Assembly: GCA_965276955.1 (NCBI GenBank) | Contig: CBDIBP010000036.1 | Location: 1-64,000, forward strand | Origin: JABDEZ01 sp965276955 | GTDB taxonomy: Bacteria; Bacteroidota; Bacteroidia; Chitinophagales; Chitinophagaceae | Direction: 5' to 3' | DNA: 64,000 nt | Part shown: positions 33,496 to 43,369 of the stretch, piece by piece | How positions within the stretch are numbered: position 1 is the first letter of the stretch | Layout of the letters: each line of letters opens with the position of its first letter | The notes under the pieces: model-generated | The model's database searches: none | What the model saw: the letters and a program-made list of their open reading frames with translations, nothing else | Told to the model about the DNA's origin: nothing | Translations under genes and position numbers: made by a program

Positions 33496-35940
33496 ATGGA
33501 GTTCAAACCCGCGGTCAATACGATCAATACGAATGTAGCCAACACAACGGTTACAACGACCAAAAAAGGTGCGGCCTTTGATGTGAAGAGGTATTTAGGA
33601 ATGGTACTGGGCGCCTGGTACTGGATAATTCTTAGCCTGATCATAGCATTTGCAATAGGTTATATATACCTGCAGGTGACAAAGCCGATATATGTGATCA
33701 AGAGTGCCCTGGTGGTAACCGAAGATGACAATACGAACAGCGATATCCTTGATAAGCTGAATATCGTCAAAAAAGCGCCTGTGAATTTCTTTAATGAGAT
33801 AAACGCGCTGAAATCGGAAGACCTGATAACACAGGCCGTGGATACTTTGAACCTGAACGTTACTTACTTTATAAAAAGCAAGCTGAGAGACCAGGAGCTG
33901 TATAATGAAAGTCCTATACGTGTAGTATTCGACTCATCGGGCTATAAAGGAGACCACACAGAGATGTATGTAAAATACACTTCTGATGGCCATTTTGACC
34001 TGAGAGAAGGTTCTAAAACTGTAGACGTACCTTATGATAGCTGGATAACCCGCTCGTTCGGAAGGTTCAAAATACTATATAATTACGACCCATCGAATCC
34101 TAATAAATACCTTACAAAGGAAATAAACGTACGTGTCAAAGATCCTCAGTATACCGTTCGCGACATCGAGTCTGACTTTAAAGTAACCTCAGCTGATGGC
34201 CGTACAAGTGTTATGGACCTTGCCTACAGGGATAACATACCGGAGCGTGGTATAGACCTGCTGAATACACTGGTACGTATATACTATCGTAACAAGTTCA
34301 AGAACATTGACCTTTCTGCACAAAAGACCCGCGATTTCATCAACGACCATAAGAAGAACCTGATGGACAATTTGAATGGCGTGGATTCAACAGTAGAACA
34401 TATCAAGGAGCAAAATGGTGTTGTGGACCTGCCAGGCCAGACCAATACCTACATGAATGAAAAGAACGAAACTGAAAAGAACATTGATAAATTACTAACC
34501 CGCAGAAGAGCACTCATCAACCTGCGCTACCTGTTGCTGAACAGCCGCTACCAGATATTAGTAGCGCTGGATATAGATGACAACATACTGCAAGGGCTGG
34601 TGATACAATATAATACACTGGTACAAAAGCTGGAAACACAGGAAAAAGTACAGGAACTTGGTGCATCGAATCCATTCCTGATACAGACAATAGTGGAGCT
34701 GGAAGCCTTGAAAAGAAGGATGCTGGATGTATTGAACAGATTATCTGGCAGCCTGGAATCTGACCTTCAGGTAGCTACAAAATCGAACGCAGACTACAAC
34801 GATAAGATACGTAGTGTACCGGGTATAGACAGAAGCATTACCCAGGTAAGAAGAGGTTATGATGTAACGCAGGATATGTACTTGTTCCTCTTTAAAAAAG
34901 GGATAGAGAACGACATTGCAGTATACAACGAGGCCAACAAATCAAAAGTATTGATAGCTCCGTACTCCAGCAGTCAGCCGGTTTTCCCGCTGAAGTATAA
35001 TATATACCTGCTTGCATTGCTGATAGGCCTGCTGATACCATTGCTTCTGTTATTCATACGCCAGTTGCTGATAAGAAAGATCGTGAACGAATCTGACATC
35101 AAAGCGATAACTGAGATACCTATAATAGGTGTTATCAGCAAAATAGACCCTGACAAACTGAGGTATAACTATATAGCTATAAGCAGCAGTGTACGCACAG
35201 GTATATCAGAACAGTTCAGGATGCTGCGTACCAACCTGGAGTTCATACCTTTCACCGAGAACAGAAAGGTGATAACTGTTACATCAAGTGATAGTGGAGA
35301 AGGTAAAACATTCATATCTCTTAACCTGGGCTTTATACTTGCCCTGGGTACAAAACGAGTGGTAGTAGTTGAATTTGATCTTCGTAAACCTAAAATGTCT
35401 GAATTCCTGAGAATAAAGGATAACAATGGTGTAAGCGACTACCTGATGGGTAAAGCAGAGCTGAAAGATGTGATAAAACCATCTGGCATCAATTCTAACC
35501 TGTACATAGCCAATTGCGGTCAAGCTCCTTCAAATCCGGGCGATCTGTTAGCATATCCATCTACAGGCAAGCTGATAGAAGAACTGCAGGAAATGTTTGA
35601 TATCGTGATACTGGACACTCCACCATTAGGCTTGGTACCTGATGCGCTTGTATTATCGCGCTTTGCAGGTCTTAACCTGTTCGTGATACGCCAGGCAGTG
35701 ACCACCAAAAAACAAGTACGTGAATTTGATGCATTGCACAGGGATGGTAAAATGCACAACCCTGCTATAGTATTCAACGGTGTAGGATACCTGAAACAAT
35801 ACGGATATTACTATAACCCGAACAGAGAATATGAAAATAAACTGGCGGAGTATGGCACCTCTACAACACCAAATGAAGGTGGCCATAGCACTCCCGGTGG
35901 TAGTAACAAAGGAGGATTTTTCAGCTTCTTTAAGCGATAG
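33496..35940 (+). CDS. Polysaccharide co-polymerase with tyrosine autokinase (Wzc-like)
   Basis: An 814-residue membrane protein: Wzz-type domain between membrane helices at about 37-58 and 498-520 with a long coiled coil, then a cytoplasmic BY-kinase domain. Walker A SSDSGEGKT (Lys 604), Walker A' VVVVEFDLRKPKM and Walker B VILDTPP are present; the C-terminus has the Tyr cluster GYYYNPNREYENKLAEYG, the autophosphorylation tail. Together with the Wza-like gene it should control chain length and export. The following terminator closes this two-gene unit. Confidence 0.93.
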   Translation: MEFKPAVNTINTNVANTTVTTTKKGAAFDVKRYLGMVLGAWYWIILSLIIAFAIGYIYLQVTKPIYVIKSALVVTEDDNTNSDILDKLNIVKKAPVNFFNEINALKSEDLITQAVDTLNLNVTYFIKSKLRDQELYNESPIRVVFDSSGYKGDHTEMYVKYTSDGHFDLREGSKTVDVPYDSWITRSFGRFKILYNYDPSNPNKYLTKEINVRVKDPQYTVRDIESDFKVTSADGRTSVMDLAYRDNIPERGIDLLNTLVRIYYRNKFKNIDLSAQKTRDFINDHKKNLMDNLNGVDSTVEHIKEQNGVVDLPGQTNTYMNEKNETEKNIDKLLTRRRALINLRYLLLNSRYQILVALDIDDNILQGLVIQYNTLVQKLETQEKVQELGASNPFLIQTIVELEALKRRMLDVLNRLSGSLESDLQVATKSNADYNDKIRSVPGIDRSITQVRRGYDVTQDMYLFLFKKGIENDIAVYNEANKSKVLIAPYSSSQPVFPLKYNIYLLALLIGLLIPLLLLFIRQLLIRKIVNESDIKAITEIPIIGVISKIDPDKLRYNYIAISSSVRTGISEQFRMLRTNLEFIPFTENRKVITVTSSDSGEGKTFISLNLGFILALGTKRVVVVEFDLRKPKMSEFLRIKDNNGVSDYLMGKAELKDVIKPSGINSNLYIANCGQAPSNPGDLLAYPSTGKLIEELQEMFDIVILDTPPLGLVPDALVLSRFAGLNLFVIRQAVTTKKQVREFDALHRDGKMHNPAIVFNGVGYLKQYGYYYNPNREYENKLAEYGTSTTPNEGGHSTPGGSNKGGFFSFFKR

Positions 35941-35981
35941 TTCTTTACAATAGGCGATAGCTTATACAATGCTTGACATAT

Positions 35982-36036
35982 AAAGCCGGCTTTTATCTAC
36001 GATCGAAAGATCTGCGAGATCAAAGCCGGCTTTTAC
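35982..36036 (+). terminator. Terminator region with paired AAAGCCGGCTTT palindromes
   Basis: The 12-base palindrome AAAGCCGGCTTT occurs at 35982-35993 and 36022-36033, and the intervening sequence carries a GATC-rich inverted repeat. The whole can fold as a large hairpin ending in CTTTT. It lies 42 bases after the Wzc-like stop. Confidence 0.6.
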
Positions 36037-36128
36037 AGTAAAATAATTAGCATTAATAAACAAAATCGTCTAATTTGGTACCCAATTACATATAGTTAAT
36101 ATTATATACTATTATTGAAAAAAACCGC

Positions 36129-37247
36129 ATGCCAAAAACAGCATTAATTACCGGAGTGACCGGGCAAGATGGCGCATACTTATCTGAGTTATTATTAAAG
36201 AAAGGATATATAGTGCATGGTATTAAAAGGCGTAGTTCTTTATTTAATACAGACAGGATAGACCACTTATACGAAGATCCTCATGTAAATAACCGTCATT
36301 TTATATTGCATTATGGCGACCTTACCGACAGCACTAACCTGATACGCATAATACAGGAGGTGCAACCCGATGAAATATATAACCTGGGTGCCATGAGCCA
36401 TGTAAAAGTGAGCTTTGATACCCCTGAATATACTGCCAATGCAGATGGTATTGGTACCCTGCGCGTGCTGGAAGCAGTGCGCTTGCTGGGGCTTACCAGT
36501 AAAACAAGGATATACCAGGCATCCACATCTGAACTATACGGCCTGGTGCAGGAAGTGCCGCAGTCTGAGACCACACCATTCTACCCACGCTCGCCGTATG
36601 CGGTGGCCAAGTTGTATGGTTACTGGATAACAGTGAACTACCGTGAGGCCTATGATATGTATGCCTGCAACGGTATACTCTTCAACCATGAGAGCCCGCT
36701 GCGTGGCGAAACGTTCGTGACGCGTAAAATAACCCGTGCCGTAGCACAAATAGCGCTAGGGCCTACAGCAGATAAACTGTACATGGGTAATATTGACTCC
36801 CGCCGCGACTGGGGCCATGCGAAGGACTATGTAGAAGCCATGTGGCTGATACTACAGCAGGAAAAAGCTGAGGACTTTGTAATAGCAACAGGCGTTACTA
36901 CCACCACCGTAAGGGACTTCATCAAGATGGCTTTTGCTGAAGTAGAAATGGAACTGGAGTTCAAAGGCGAGGGCGTGAATGAAGTAGCTGTAGTGAAAAG
37001 TTGCAGTGACGCTTACGAACTGAAAGAAGGACAGGAAGTAATGGCGATAGACCCATCTTACTTCAGGCCTACGGAAGTAGAATTGCTTATTGGTGATGGC
37101 ACCAAAGCCACCGAAAAACTGGGCTGGACACCTAAGTATAAGCTGGCCGACCTTGTAAAGGAAATGGTAGCTTCCGATCTGGAGATATTCCGCAGGGAGC
37201 AACTGCTGAAGAATTCTGGTTTTAGCATATTAAGGCAATTTGAGTAA
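36129..37247 (+). CDS. gmd: GDP-mannose 4,6-dehydratase
   Basis: A 372-residue short-chain dehydrogenase/reductase that turns GDP-mannose into GDP-4-keto-6-deoxymannose. The NADP fold motif TGVTGQDGAYL, the catalytic triad context (SELYG, PYAVAKLYGYW with Tyr/Lys) and FNHESPLRGETFVTRK are all typical. It is followed by GDP-fucose synthase after 10 bases, so the product is GDP-L-fucose. A TAATTTG box at 36071, close to the -7 consensus, may be the promoter. Confidence 0.96.
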   Translation: MPKTALITGVTGQDGAYLSELLLKKGYIVHGIKRRSSLFNTDRIDHLYEDPHVNNRHFILHYGDLTDSTNLIRIIQEVQPDEIYNLGAMSHVKVSFDTPEYTANADGIGTLRVLEAVRLLGLTSKTRIYQASTSELYGLVQEVPQSETTPFYPRSPYAVAKLYGYWITVNYREAYDMYACNGILFNHESPLRGETFVTRKITRAVAQIALGPTADKLYMGNIDSRRDWGHAKDYVEAMWLILQQEKAEDFVIATGVTTTTVRDFIKMAFAEVEMELEFKGEGVNEVAVVKSCSDAYELKEGQEVMAIDPSYFRPTEVELLIGDGTKATEKLGWTPKYKLADLVKEMVASDLEIFRREQLLKNSGFSILRQFE

Positions 37248-37257
37248 GGAATAGATA

Positions 37258-38190
37258 ATGGAAAAAGACAGTAAGATCTTTATTGCAGGACATAGGGGAA
37301 TGGTGGGGAGCGCTATAACACGCGAACTTCAAGGCCTCGGATATACTAACCTGATACTGCGTACATCAAAGGAATTGGATCTGCGCAACCAGCAAGCCGT
37401 AACTACTTTTTTTGAAAGTGAGAAGCCAGACTACGTTTTTTTGGCAGCAGCCAAAGTAGGCGGTATCATGGCCAACAATATATATAGGGGGCAGTTCCTA
37501 TACGAGAACCTGATGATACAAAACAATGTGATACACAACGCTTACACAAGTGGCGTGAAAAAACTTATGTTCCTGGGTTCATCTTGCATCTATCCAAAGC
37601 TTGCCCCGCAGCCACTAAAAGAAGAATACCTGCTGACCGGCATCCTGGAACATACCAATCAACCATACGCAATAGCGAAAATAGCTGGTATTGAAATGTG
37701 CGATTCTTACAGGAGCCAGTATGGGTGCAACTTTGTATCTGTGATGCCTACCAACCTGTATGGACCTAATGATAATTATGACCTGCAAACATCGCATGTA
37801 ATGCCTGCCATGATACGTAAGTTTCATGAGGCTAAGGTAAACAAAAGTGTCTCTGTGACCTTATGGGGCACTGGCACGCCTAAACGCGAGTTCCTGCATG
37901 CGGAAGACCTGGCCGATGCCTGCATATACCTGATGGATAACTATAATGAAACAGGCCATGTGAATATTGGTATAGGCGAGGATATTAGTATCTACGACCT
38001 AGCAATGATGATAAAGGACATTACCGGCTTTCCAGGCGAAGTGGTGTGGGACAGCACAAAACCCGATGGCACCCCCAGGAAACTGATGGATGTGACCAAG
38101 CTGCATAGCATGGGCTGGAAGGCTGCAATACAGTTAAGGGATGGTATAGAGAAAGTATACCAGCAAGCGCTTGATAATAAAATATTTTAA
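37258..38190 (+). CDS. fcl: GDP-L-fucose synthase
   Basis: A 310-residue epimerase/reductase that converts the Gmd product to GDP-L-fucose. The NADP-binding IAGHRGMVGSAI, LGSSCIYP with the catalytic Ser, and EYLLTGILEHTNQPYAIAKIAG with the Tyr-x3-Lys are visible. Start ATG at 37258, 10 bases past gmd, so one transcript. The sugar produced is used by the family 10 transferase further down. Confidence 0.95.
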   Translation: MEKDSKIFIAGHRGMVGSAITRELQGLGYTNLILRTSKELDLRNQQAVTTFFESEKPDYVFLAAAKVGGIMANNIYRGQFLYENLMIQNNVIHNAYTSGVKKLMFLGSSCIYPKLAPQPLKEEYLLTGILEHTNQPYAIAKIAGIEMCDSYRSQYGCNFVSVMPTNLYGPNDNYDLQTSHVMPAMIRKFHEAKVNKSVSVTLWGTGTPKREFLHAEDLADACIYLMDNYNETGHVNIGIGEDISIYDLAMMIKDITGFPGEVVWDSTKPDGTPRKLMDVTKLHSMGWKAAIQLRDGIEKVYQQALDNKIF

Positions 38191-38241
38191 AGCAGGCCAT
38201 CCAATATAATATTTAGTAAAACAAAGCTTTTCATAAGGCAC

Positions 38242-39120
38242 ATGGAGTTATCACCTGCAATACAAGAAGACCAGAACAAGTGGACGGAAGTAATAGCTCC
38301 CAAGTCAAGCATATTCGATCTGCATCTGGCTGATGTATGGCGCTACCGCGACCTGCTAATGCTGCTTGTAAGACGCGACTTTATAGCTACTTATAAGCAG
38401 ACCATACTGGGACCAACATGGTTCTTTCTGCAACCCATACTTACAGCTATTACATACTGGGTCATCTTCGGACAGATAGCGAACCTATCAACCGAAAATT
38501 TGCCAGCATTATTATTCTATCTGCCGGGTATTACATTATGGAACTATTTTTCAGATTGTCTTAATAAAACTGCGTCGGTATTGAAAGATAATGCTGCCAT
38601 ATTCGGTAAGGTCTATTTCCCGAGGCTCATCATGCCACTATCCATAGTAGTATCTAATCTGGTGAAGCTGGCTATACAAATGTTCCTGTTCATACTCATT
38701 TGGATATTTTATCTGGTAGCGGGTTTTAAAGGTGGGGCGCTACATCCCAACATCACCATCTGTCTCATACCATTCCTTATCATTGTTATTGGCGGGTTAG
38801 GATTGGGTTTTGGTATGGTCATTTCCTCGCTCACTACCAAGTACAGGGATCTTATATTCCTATTGTCTTTCGGTGTGCAGTTGCTGATGTATGCCACACC
38901 TGTTATACAACCTTTATCAGCAGTAAAAGGAAAGTGGCGCCTGCTCTTCGTAGCCAACCCAATGACCTCTATTATCGAAACATTCCGTTATGCTTTTTTA
39001 GGTACAGGTTCTTTCAGCGTTAGTGGCCTGCTATATAGCACAGTGTTCATGCTGGTAGTTATGTTCTTTGGCATACTGATATTTAACAAGGTAGAGAAGA
39101 GCTTCATGGACACTGTGTAG
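38242..39120 (+). CDS. wzm: Polysaccharide ABC transporter permease (Wzm-type)
   Basis: A 292-residue ABC-2 type membrane protein with six hydrophobic segments and the conserved opening WRYRDLLMLLVRRDFIATYKQTILGPTWFFLQP. It is the membrane part of an exporter that moves lipid-linked polysaccharide across the inner membrane; the ATPase follows 41 bases later. The late WRLLFVANPMTSIIETFRYAFLGTG is the family ending. Confidence 0.93.
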   Translation: MELSPAIQEDQNKWTEVIAPKSSIFDLHLADVWRYRDLLMLLVRRDFIATYKQTILGPTWFFLQPILTAITYWVIFGQIANLSTENLPALLFYLPGITLWNYFSDCLNKTASVLKDNAAIFGKVYFPRLIMPLSIVVSNLVKLAIQMFLFILIWIFYLVAGFKGGALHPNITICLIPFLIIVIGGLGLGFGMVISSLTTKYRDLIFLLSFGVQLLMYATPVIQPLSAVKGKWRLLFVANPMTSIIETFRYAFLGTGSFSVSGLLYSTVFMLVVMFFGILIFNKVEKSFMDTV

Positions 39121-39161
39121 CAACAACCCAATAATTCATAATTTTAGCATTATACAAATAC

Positions 39162-40448
39162 ATGTCTGCGGTAATAAAAGTTGAAAATATAGGTAAACTA
39201 TACAGGCTTGGGGAAGTGGGCACAGGCACACTAAGCCACGACCTGAACCGCTGGTGGGCACGTATGCGCGGCAAAGAAGACCCATTTGCCAAAATAGGTG
39301 AAAGCAACGACCGAACCCAAAAAGGGACAAGTGAATACGTATGGGCGCTAAAGAACATTAACTTTGATATAGAAGAGGGAGAAGTACTGGGCATCATTGG
39401 CCGTAACGGTGCAGGCAAGTCTACCCTATTGAAGATACTATCTAAAGTAACACGCCCTACAGAAGGGAATATTAAAGTAAGGGGTCGCATAGCATCGCTG
39501 CTTGAGGTAGGTACAGGTTTTCACCCGGAGCTCTCGGGAAGGGACAATATATACCTTAACGGCGCCATCCTGGGTATGACCAAGGCCATGATCAAATCGA
39601 AATTTGATGAGATCGTTGACTTTTCCGGTGTGGAGCGCTACATAGATACTCCGGTAAAAAGATACAGCAGCGGGATGTACGTGCGCCTGGCATTTGCAGT
39701 AGCTGCATTTTTGGAGTGTGAGATACTTATTGTGGATGAAGTGCTTGCCGTAGGCGATATCGAATTTCAGAAGAAGTGTCTTGGTAAAATGAAGGATGTG
39801 TCGCAGAACACGGGCCGTACCGTAATATTTGTGAGTCATGAACTGAATGCCATAAGCAGTATATGCCGCAAAGGTGTACTGATGCACAACGGCAGTGTAG
39901 CCGCCAACGATACTATTGATAAAGTAATAGCCCAATACCTGAGCCAGAATATCAACTTTGATACCTACTGGGAAAACCCGGGCGACCAGCATAATAATCC
40001 ATACTTTAAGCCAACTAAGTTTTACCTGGTAAAAGAAGATAAACAAGTAAGCAGTACCAGCTTTGGTATTAACGAACGTATAGGTGTGGTACTGGAAGGC
40101 ATGGTAACTAAGAAGGATCCTGCGCTTACCTTAGGGTTTGCGGTGTTTACTACCGATCAGAAATTGTTGTTCTGGTCTAACCATACTGATGGCAACCAGG
40201 AAAACTGGATACCTATAGAAGAAGGCCATGTGCGCCTGATAGGCTGGATACCCAGGAACGTGCTGAATGAAGGCAACTATAAGGTAGAACTGATGACCAG
40301 TGTGCATTATAAAGAATGGATAACGGAGCCAGGAAAGAATGCCCCCATTATATCGCTGGATATAGCGGGCGGCCTGGATACTTCTCCATATTGGCAGATA
40401 CCGCGTCCCGGTATATTTGCACCATTACTCACCTACGAAAAGTGGTAA
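39162..40448 (+). CDS. wzt: Polysaccharide ABC transporter ATPase with glycan-binding extension (Wzt-type)
   Basis: A 428-residue ABC ATPase: Walker A GRNGAGKST at 80-88, signature YSSGMYVRLAF, Walker B EILIVDEVLAVGD and H-loop FVSHE. The C-terminal 170 residues form an extra beta-sandwich, as in Wzt_C domains that bind the modified chain end before export. A substrate chain terminated by a specific sugar or methyl group is therefore likely. Followed by the fucosyltransferase start 8 bases past its stop. Confidence 0.93.
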   Translation: MSAVIKVENIGKLYRLGEVGTGTLSHDLNRWWARMRGKEDPFAKIGESNDRTQKGTSEYVWALKNINFDIEEGEVLGIIGRNGAGKSTLLKILSKVTRPTEGNIKVRGRIASLLEVGTGFHPELSGRDNIYLNGAILGMTKAMIKSKFDEIVDFSGVERYIDTPVKRYSSGMYVRLAFAVAAFLECEILIVDEVLAVGDIEFQKKCLGKMKDVSQNTGRTVIFVSHELNAISSICRKGVLMHNGSVAANDTIDKVIAQYLSQNINFDTYWENPGDQHNNPYFKPTKFYLVKEDKQVSSTSFGINERIGVVLEGMVTKKDPALTLGFAVFTTDQKLLFWSNHTDGNQENWIPIEEGHVRLIGWIPRNVLNEGNYKVELMTSVHYKEWITEPGKNAPIISLDIAGGLDTSPYWQIPRPGIFAPLLTYEKW

Positions 40449-40455
40449 ACTAACC

Positions 40456-41475
40456 ATGTCGATCAAAGACCATATTGTTATCAAGGTTAGCTATCCCAGC
40501 AAGTGGGATAAAGATCATGGGCAACCAATGTACCTGAAACAATCGCCTGGTAAGGCCGGGGTATGGGGCAACTGCAGGTTTTACATCAATGACCCTACTT
40601 GTATAGAATGCGATTTCTGGCTGATATATGAGAACATAGATAGCTACCTGATGGAAGAGGGCATCTGCCCTATGGAGAACTGCATGTTCATAACCGGCGA
40701 GGAACGCACTATGTGGAACTATGAGCAGAAATTCATAGACCAGTTCGGCAGTATCATCACATCGCGCGACGATATAAAGCACCCTTGGGTATATAACATG
40801 CACTATATATCGCCATGGCACGTAAAAAAGAGTTACGACTACCTAACTGACCATACCACTGTAGCAAAAAGCAAAGACCTGTCTGCGATCATATCCGATG
40901 CTGTTTCATTGCCGGGCCACAAGCTTCGCTATGCGTTCACAAACAGGATGCAGGGCCACTTTAAGCAGCGCCTGGATTGGTATGGGAAAGGTGCCAATTT
41001 TGTAGATGATAAGTGGGATGGCCTGGCACCATACCGTTTCTCTATAGCAATAGAGAATGCACCACATGCGGGCTATTTTACAGAGAAGTTATTAGATTGC
41101 TTTCTGGCACAGACAGTGCCCTTCTATTATGGATGCAACGATATAGACAATTACTTTCCAACAGAGGCAATAATAAAAATTGACCCTAAAGATTACCTGG
41201 GTGCTATAGAGATCATAGAGGAGGCTATGCACCCGGACAAGTACAAACGACTACTGCCCTACATACAAGAAGCAAAAGATCTGACACTTAACAAGTACCA
41301 GTTCTTCCCTGCAATAGCTGAGTTTGTAAATAACTATAAGCAAAGCAGCACCAAGAAAGAGAAAATAGTGATACGGGAAAAACGCATGTTTGAAGGGCCG
41401 GAATTGACAACCAAACAAATGCTCTATTATCAGAAAAGACTAATAGAGTATAAACTGAAAAACTACAAGGTGTAG
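40456..41475 (+). CDS. Family 10 glycosyltransferase, probable fucosyltransferase
   Basis: A 339-residue protein of the GT10 (alpha-1,3/4-fucosyltransferase) type. The signature is RFSIAIENAPHAGYFTEKLLD followed by CFLAQTVPFYYGCNDIDNYFP. It uses GDP-fucose, supplied by the gmd/fcl pair. Start at ATG 40456 (MSIKDHIVIKVSYP) is chosen; the frame is open to 40417, inside the Wzt gene. It lies between the ABC exporter and a GT8 gene and should add fucose to the exported chain. Confidence 0.85.
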   Translation: MSIKDHIVIKVSYPSKWDKDHGQPMYLKQSPGKAGVWGNCRFYINDPTCIECDFWLIYENIDSYLMEEGICPMENCMFITGEERTMWNYEQKFIDQFGSIITSRDDIKHPWVYNMHYISPWHVKKSYDYLTDHTTVAKSKDLSAIISDAVSLPGHKLRYAFTNRMQGHFKQRLDWYGKGANFVDDKWDGLAPYRFSIAIENAPHAGYFTEKLLDCFLAQTVPFYYGCNDIDNYFPTEAIIKIDPKDYLGAIEIIEEAMHPDKYKRLLPYIQEAKDLTLNKYQFFPAIAEFVNNYKQSSTKKEKIVIREKRMFEGPELTTKQMLYYQKRLIEYKLKNYKV

Positions 41476-41487
41476 TACCCATTAGCA

Positions 41488-42390
41488 ATGCCTGCAATGA
41501 ACATAGCTATAACACTGGATAAAAATTACCTGCAGCACGCAGCAGTAATGTTATACTCGCTTGTTCGTCATAACCCGGAGCAGGAAATGCTGGTATATGC
41601 TATATGCGACGATAAGATACTGGATGCCGATTGGCAAAAACTGGCGCAGGTTTATGCAGGCAGTAAGCTCACCTTGCAGAAGGTGATGATAGATGTGGCA
41701 CAGTTCAGCCATTTTAAGATAAGCGACCACGCCAGCTATGCCAATTACTACCGCATACAGATGGCGCAATTGCTGCCTGCACATGTAAGCAAGGTATTGT
41801 ACATGGATGTGGACATTGTTATAAGACAAAGCATACAAGACCTCTACGATACTGATGTGACCGGCTACTATATGGCTGCCATCGAAGACCCTGATAATCC
41901 ATTGAAATACACACTGGGCCTAAAAGCTGATGAACCCTATTTCAACTCCGGCATTATGGTCATTAACCTGGACCAGTGGAGAACAACAGGACTTAACCTG
42001 TTACTGAGTGACTTTCTGGTGAAGAATGAGGCTATCATCCAGTATTGGGATCAGGATGCTTTTAATGTGGTATGTAAAGGAAAGTGGAAACCCATTCTCC
42101 CAAAGTATAACGTGCAAACTTTTATGTTCTTCATGAAAACAGATGCACTAACATATACTGTGAATGATGTAAAAGATGCTGTAAAAAACCCTGTAATTTT
42201 GCACTACACCGGCAGGTCTAAACCGTGGGAGTATATGACTTTCCACCCCAGGAAGGGAATATATTACCAATACCTGTCGCAAACACCATGGAAAGACTTT
42301 AGACCAGTAGATAAAACTATGGCGAATGCGCTACGCAAGTACAAGTTGATGCCAAAGTTTGTGGAAACTATAATTCAGAAGAGAAAATGA
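41488..42390 (+). CDS. Family 8 glycosyltransferase
   Basis: A 300-residue GT-A enzyme of the GT8 (LgtC/glycogenin-like) type. The DxD motif is in VLYMDVDIVI, followed by FNSGIMVINLDQWR and the ILHYTGRSKPW block with the His-x-x-Gly-x-x-Lys-Pro-Trp pattern. It most likely adds galactose or glucose from UDP-sugar. The stop overlaps the next start by 4 bases (ATGA), giving coupled translation. Confidence 0.92.
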   Translation: MPAMNIAITLDKNYLQHAAVMLYSLVRHNPEQEMLVYAICDDKILDADWQKLAQVYAGSKLTLQKVMIDVAQFSHFKISDHASYANYYRIQMAQLLPAHVSKVLYMDVDIVIRQSIQDLYDTDVTGYYMAAIEDPDNPLKYTLGLKADEPYFNSGIMVINLDQWRTTGLNLLLSDFLVKNEAIIQYWDQDAFNVVCKGKWKPILPKYNVQTFMFFMKTDALTYTVNDVKDAVKNPVILHYTGRSKPWEYMTFHPRKGIYYQYLSQTPWKDFRPVDKTMANALRKYKLMPKFVETIIQKRK

Positions 42391-43349
42391 GTGTGGACAC
42401 ACCAGTATTATTTCTTGTATTCAACCGGCCCCATGCTACGCGGCAGTCTTTTGCTGCTATAAAAGCAGCAAAGCCTAAACACCTGTACGTTGCAGCCGAT
42501 GGACCAAGGGCACACAAACCTGGCGAAGCAGCTCTCTGCGAAGAGGTACGCGAAATAGCTACTACCATAGATTGGGATTGCGAACTGCATACGCTGTTCC
42601 GAAAGGAGAACCTGGGCTGCGGGCAGGGTGTGTCGAGTGGTATCAATTGGTTCTTTGAGCATGTGGAGCAAGGCATTATCATTGAGGATGACTGTATAGT
42701 AGATCAAACCTTTTTCCCCTATTGCGAAGAATTGCTTGAAAAATACAAGGACAATGAAGAAGTGATGCACATAGGCGGCAATAACTTCTTTACAAAAGAC
42801 CTTAGTGATGGCGAATCTTACTACTTCATAAAATACTTTACGGTGTGGGGATGGGCCACCTGGCGCAGGGCATGGAAACTCTACGATATAGAGATGAAAA
42901 TGCTGGACGAGTTCCTGAACAAAGGAATGCTGGAACGAACCACCATGAACAATAAACAAGCAGCTTATTGGCGGGATATTTTCGAGCGTATGCGCCATAA
43001 GAAAATAGACACCTGGGACTACCAGTGGGTACTTACCTGCTGGTACTATGGCAGCTATGCTATAATGCCGGTAAAGAACCTGGTGACCAACGTAGGCTTT
43101 GGCGAAGATGCCACACATACCACAGCGGAGAATAAGGCATCTTACATTACATTACAAAGCCTGCATCATATAGTACATCCCCAAAGTATAGTGCGCAACA
43201 GGAAGGCAGACCTGCTTACCTATACTACATATTTTGATGTGCCGCAGCATATGAACAAGGCAAGAAATATCATGTATCGCCTGCTGCCTACATCTGCTAT
43301 GATGCAAATAAGAAAAATAAGGCGTAAATTTTTCCCTAATATCAAATAA
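42387..43349 (+). CDS. GT-A fold nucleotide-diphospho-sugar transferase
   Basis: A 320-residue GT-A fold protein. Features are VLFLVFNRPHATRQSFAAIK, LYVAADGPR, LFRKENLGCGQGVSSGINWF, the acidic metal site GIIIEDDCI and the WGWATWRRAW block. This pattern is seen in a Bacteroidota glycosyltransferase group distant from standard GT2. Donor and acceptor are unknown. It overlaps the GT8 gene by 4 bases. Confidence 0.8.
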   Translation: MSVDTPVLFLVFNRPHATRQSFAAIKAAKPKHLYVAADGPRAHKPGEAALCEEVREIATTIDWDCELHTLFRKENLGCGQGVSSGINWFFEHVEQGIIIEDDCIVDQTFFPYCEELLEKYKDNEEVMHIGGNNFFTKDLSDGESYYFIKYFTVWGWATWRRAWKLYDIEMKMLDEFLNKGMLERTTMNNKQAAYWRDIFERMRHKKIDTWDYQWVLTCWYYGSYAIMPVKNLVTNVGFGEDATHTTAENKASYITLQSLHHIVHPQSIVRNRKADLLTYTTYFDVPQHMNKARNIMYRLLPTSAMMQIRKIRRKFFPNIK

Positions 43350-43369
43350 GTAAACGAGCTACATAAGAT

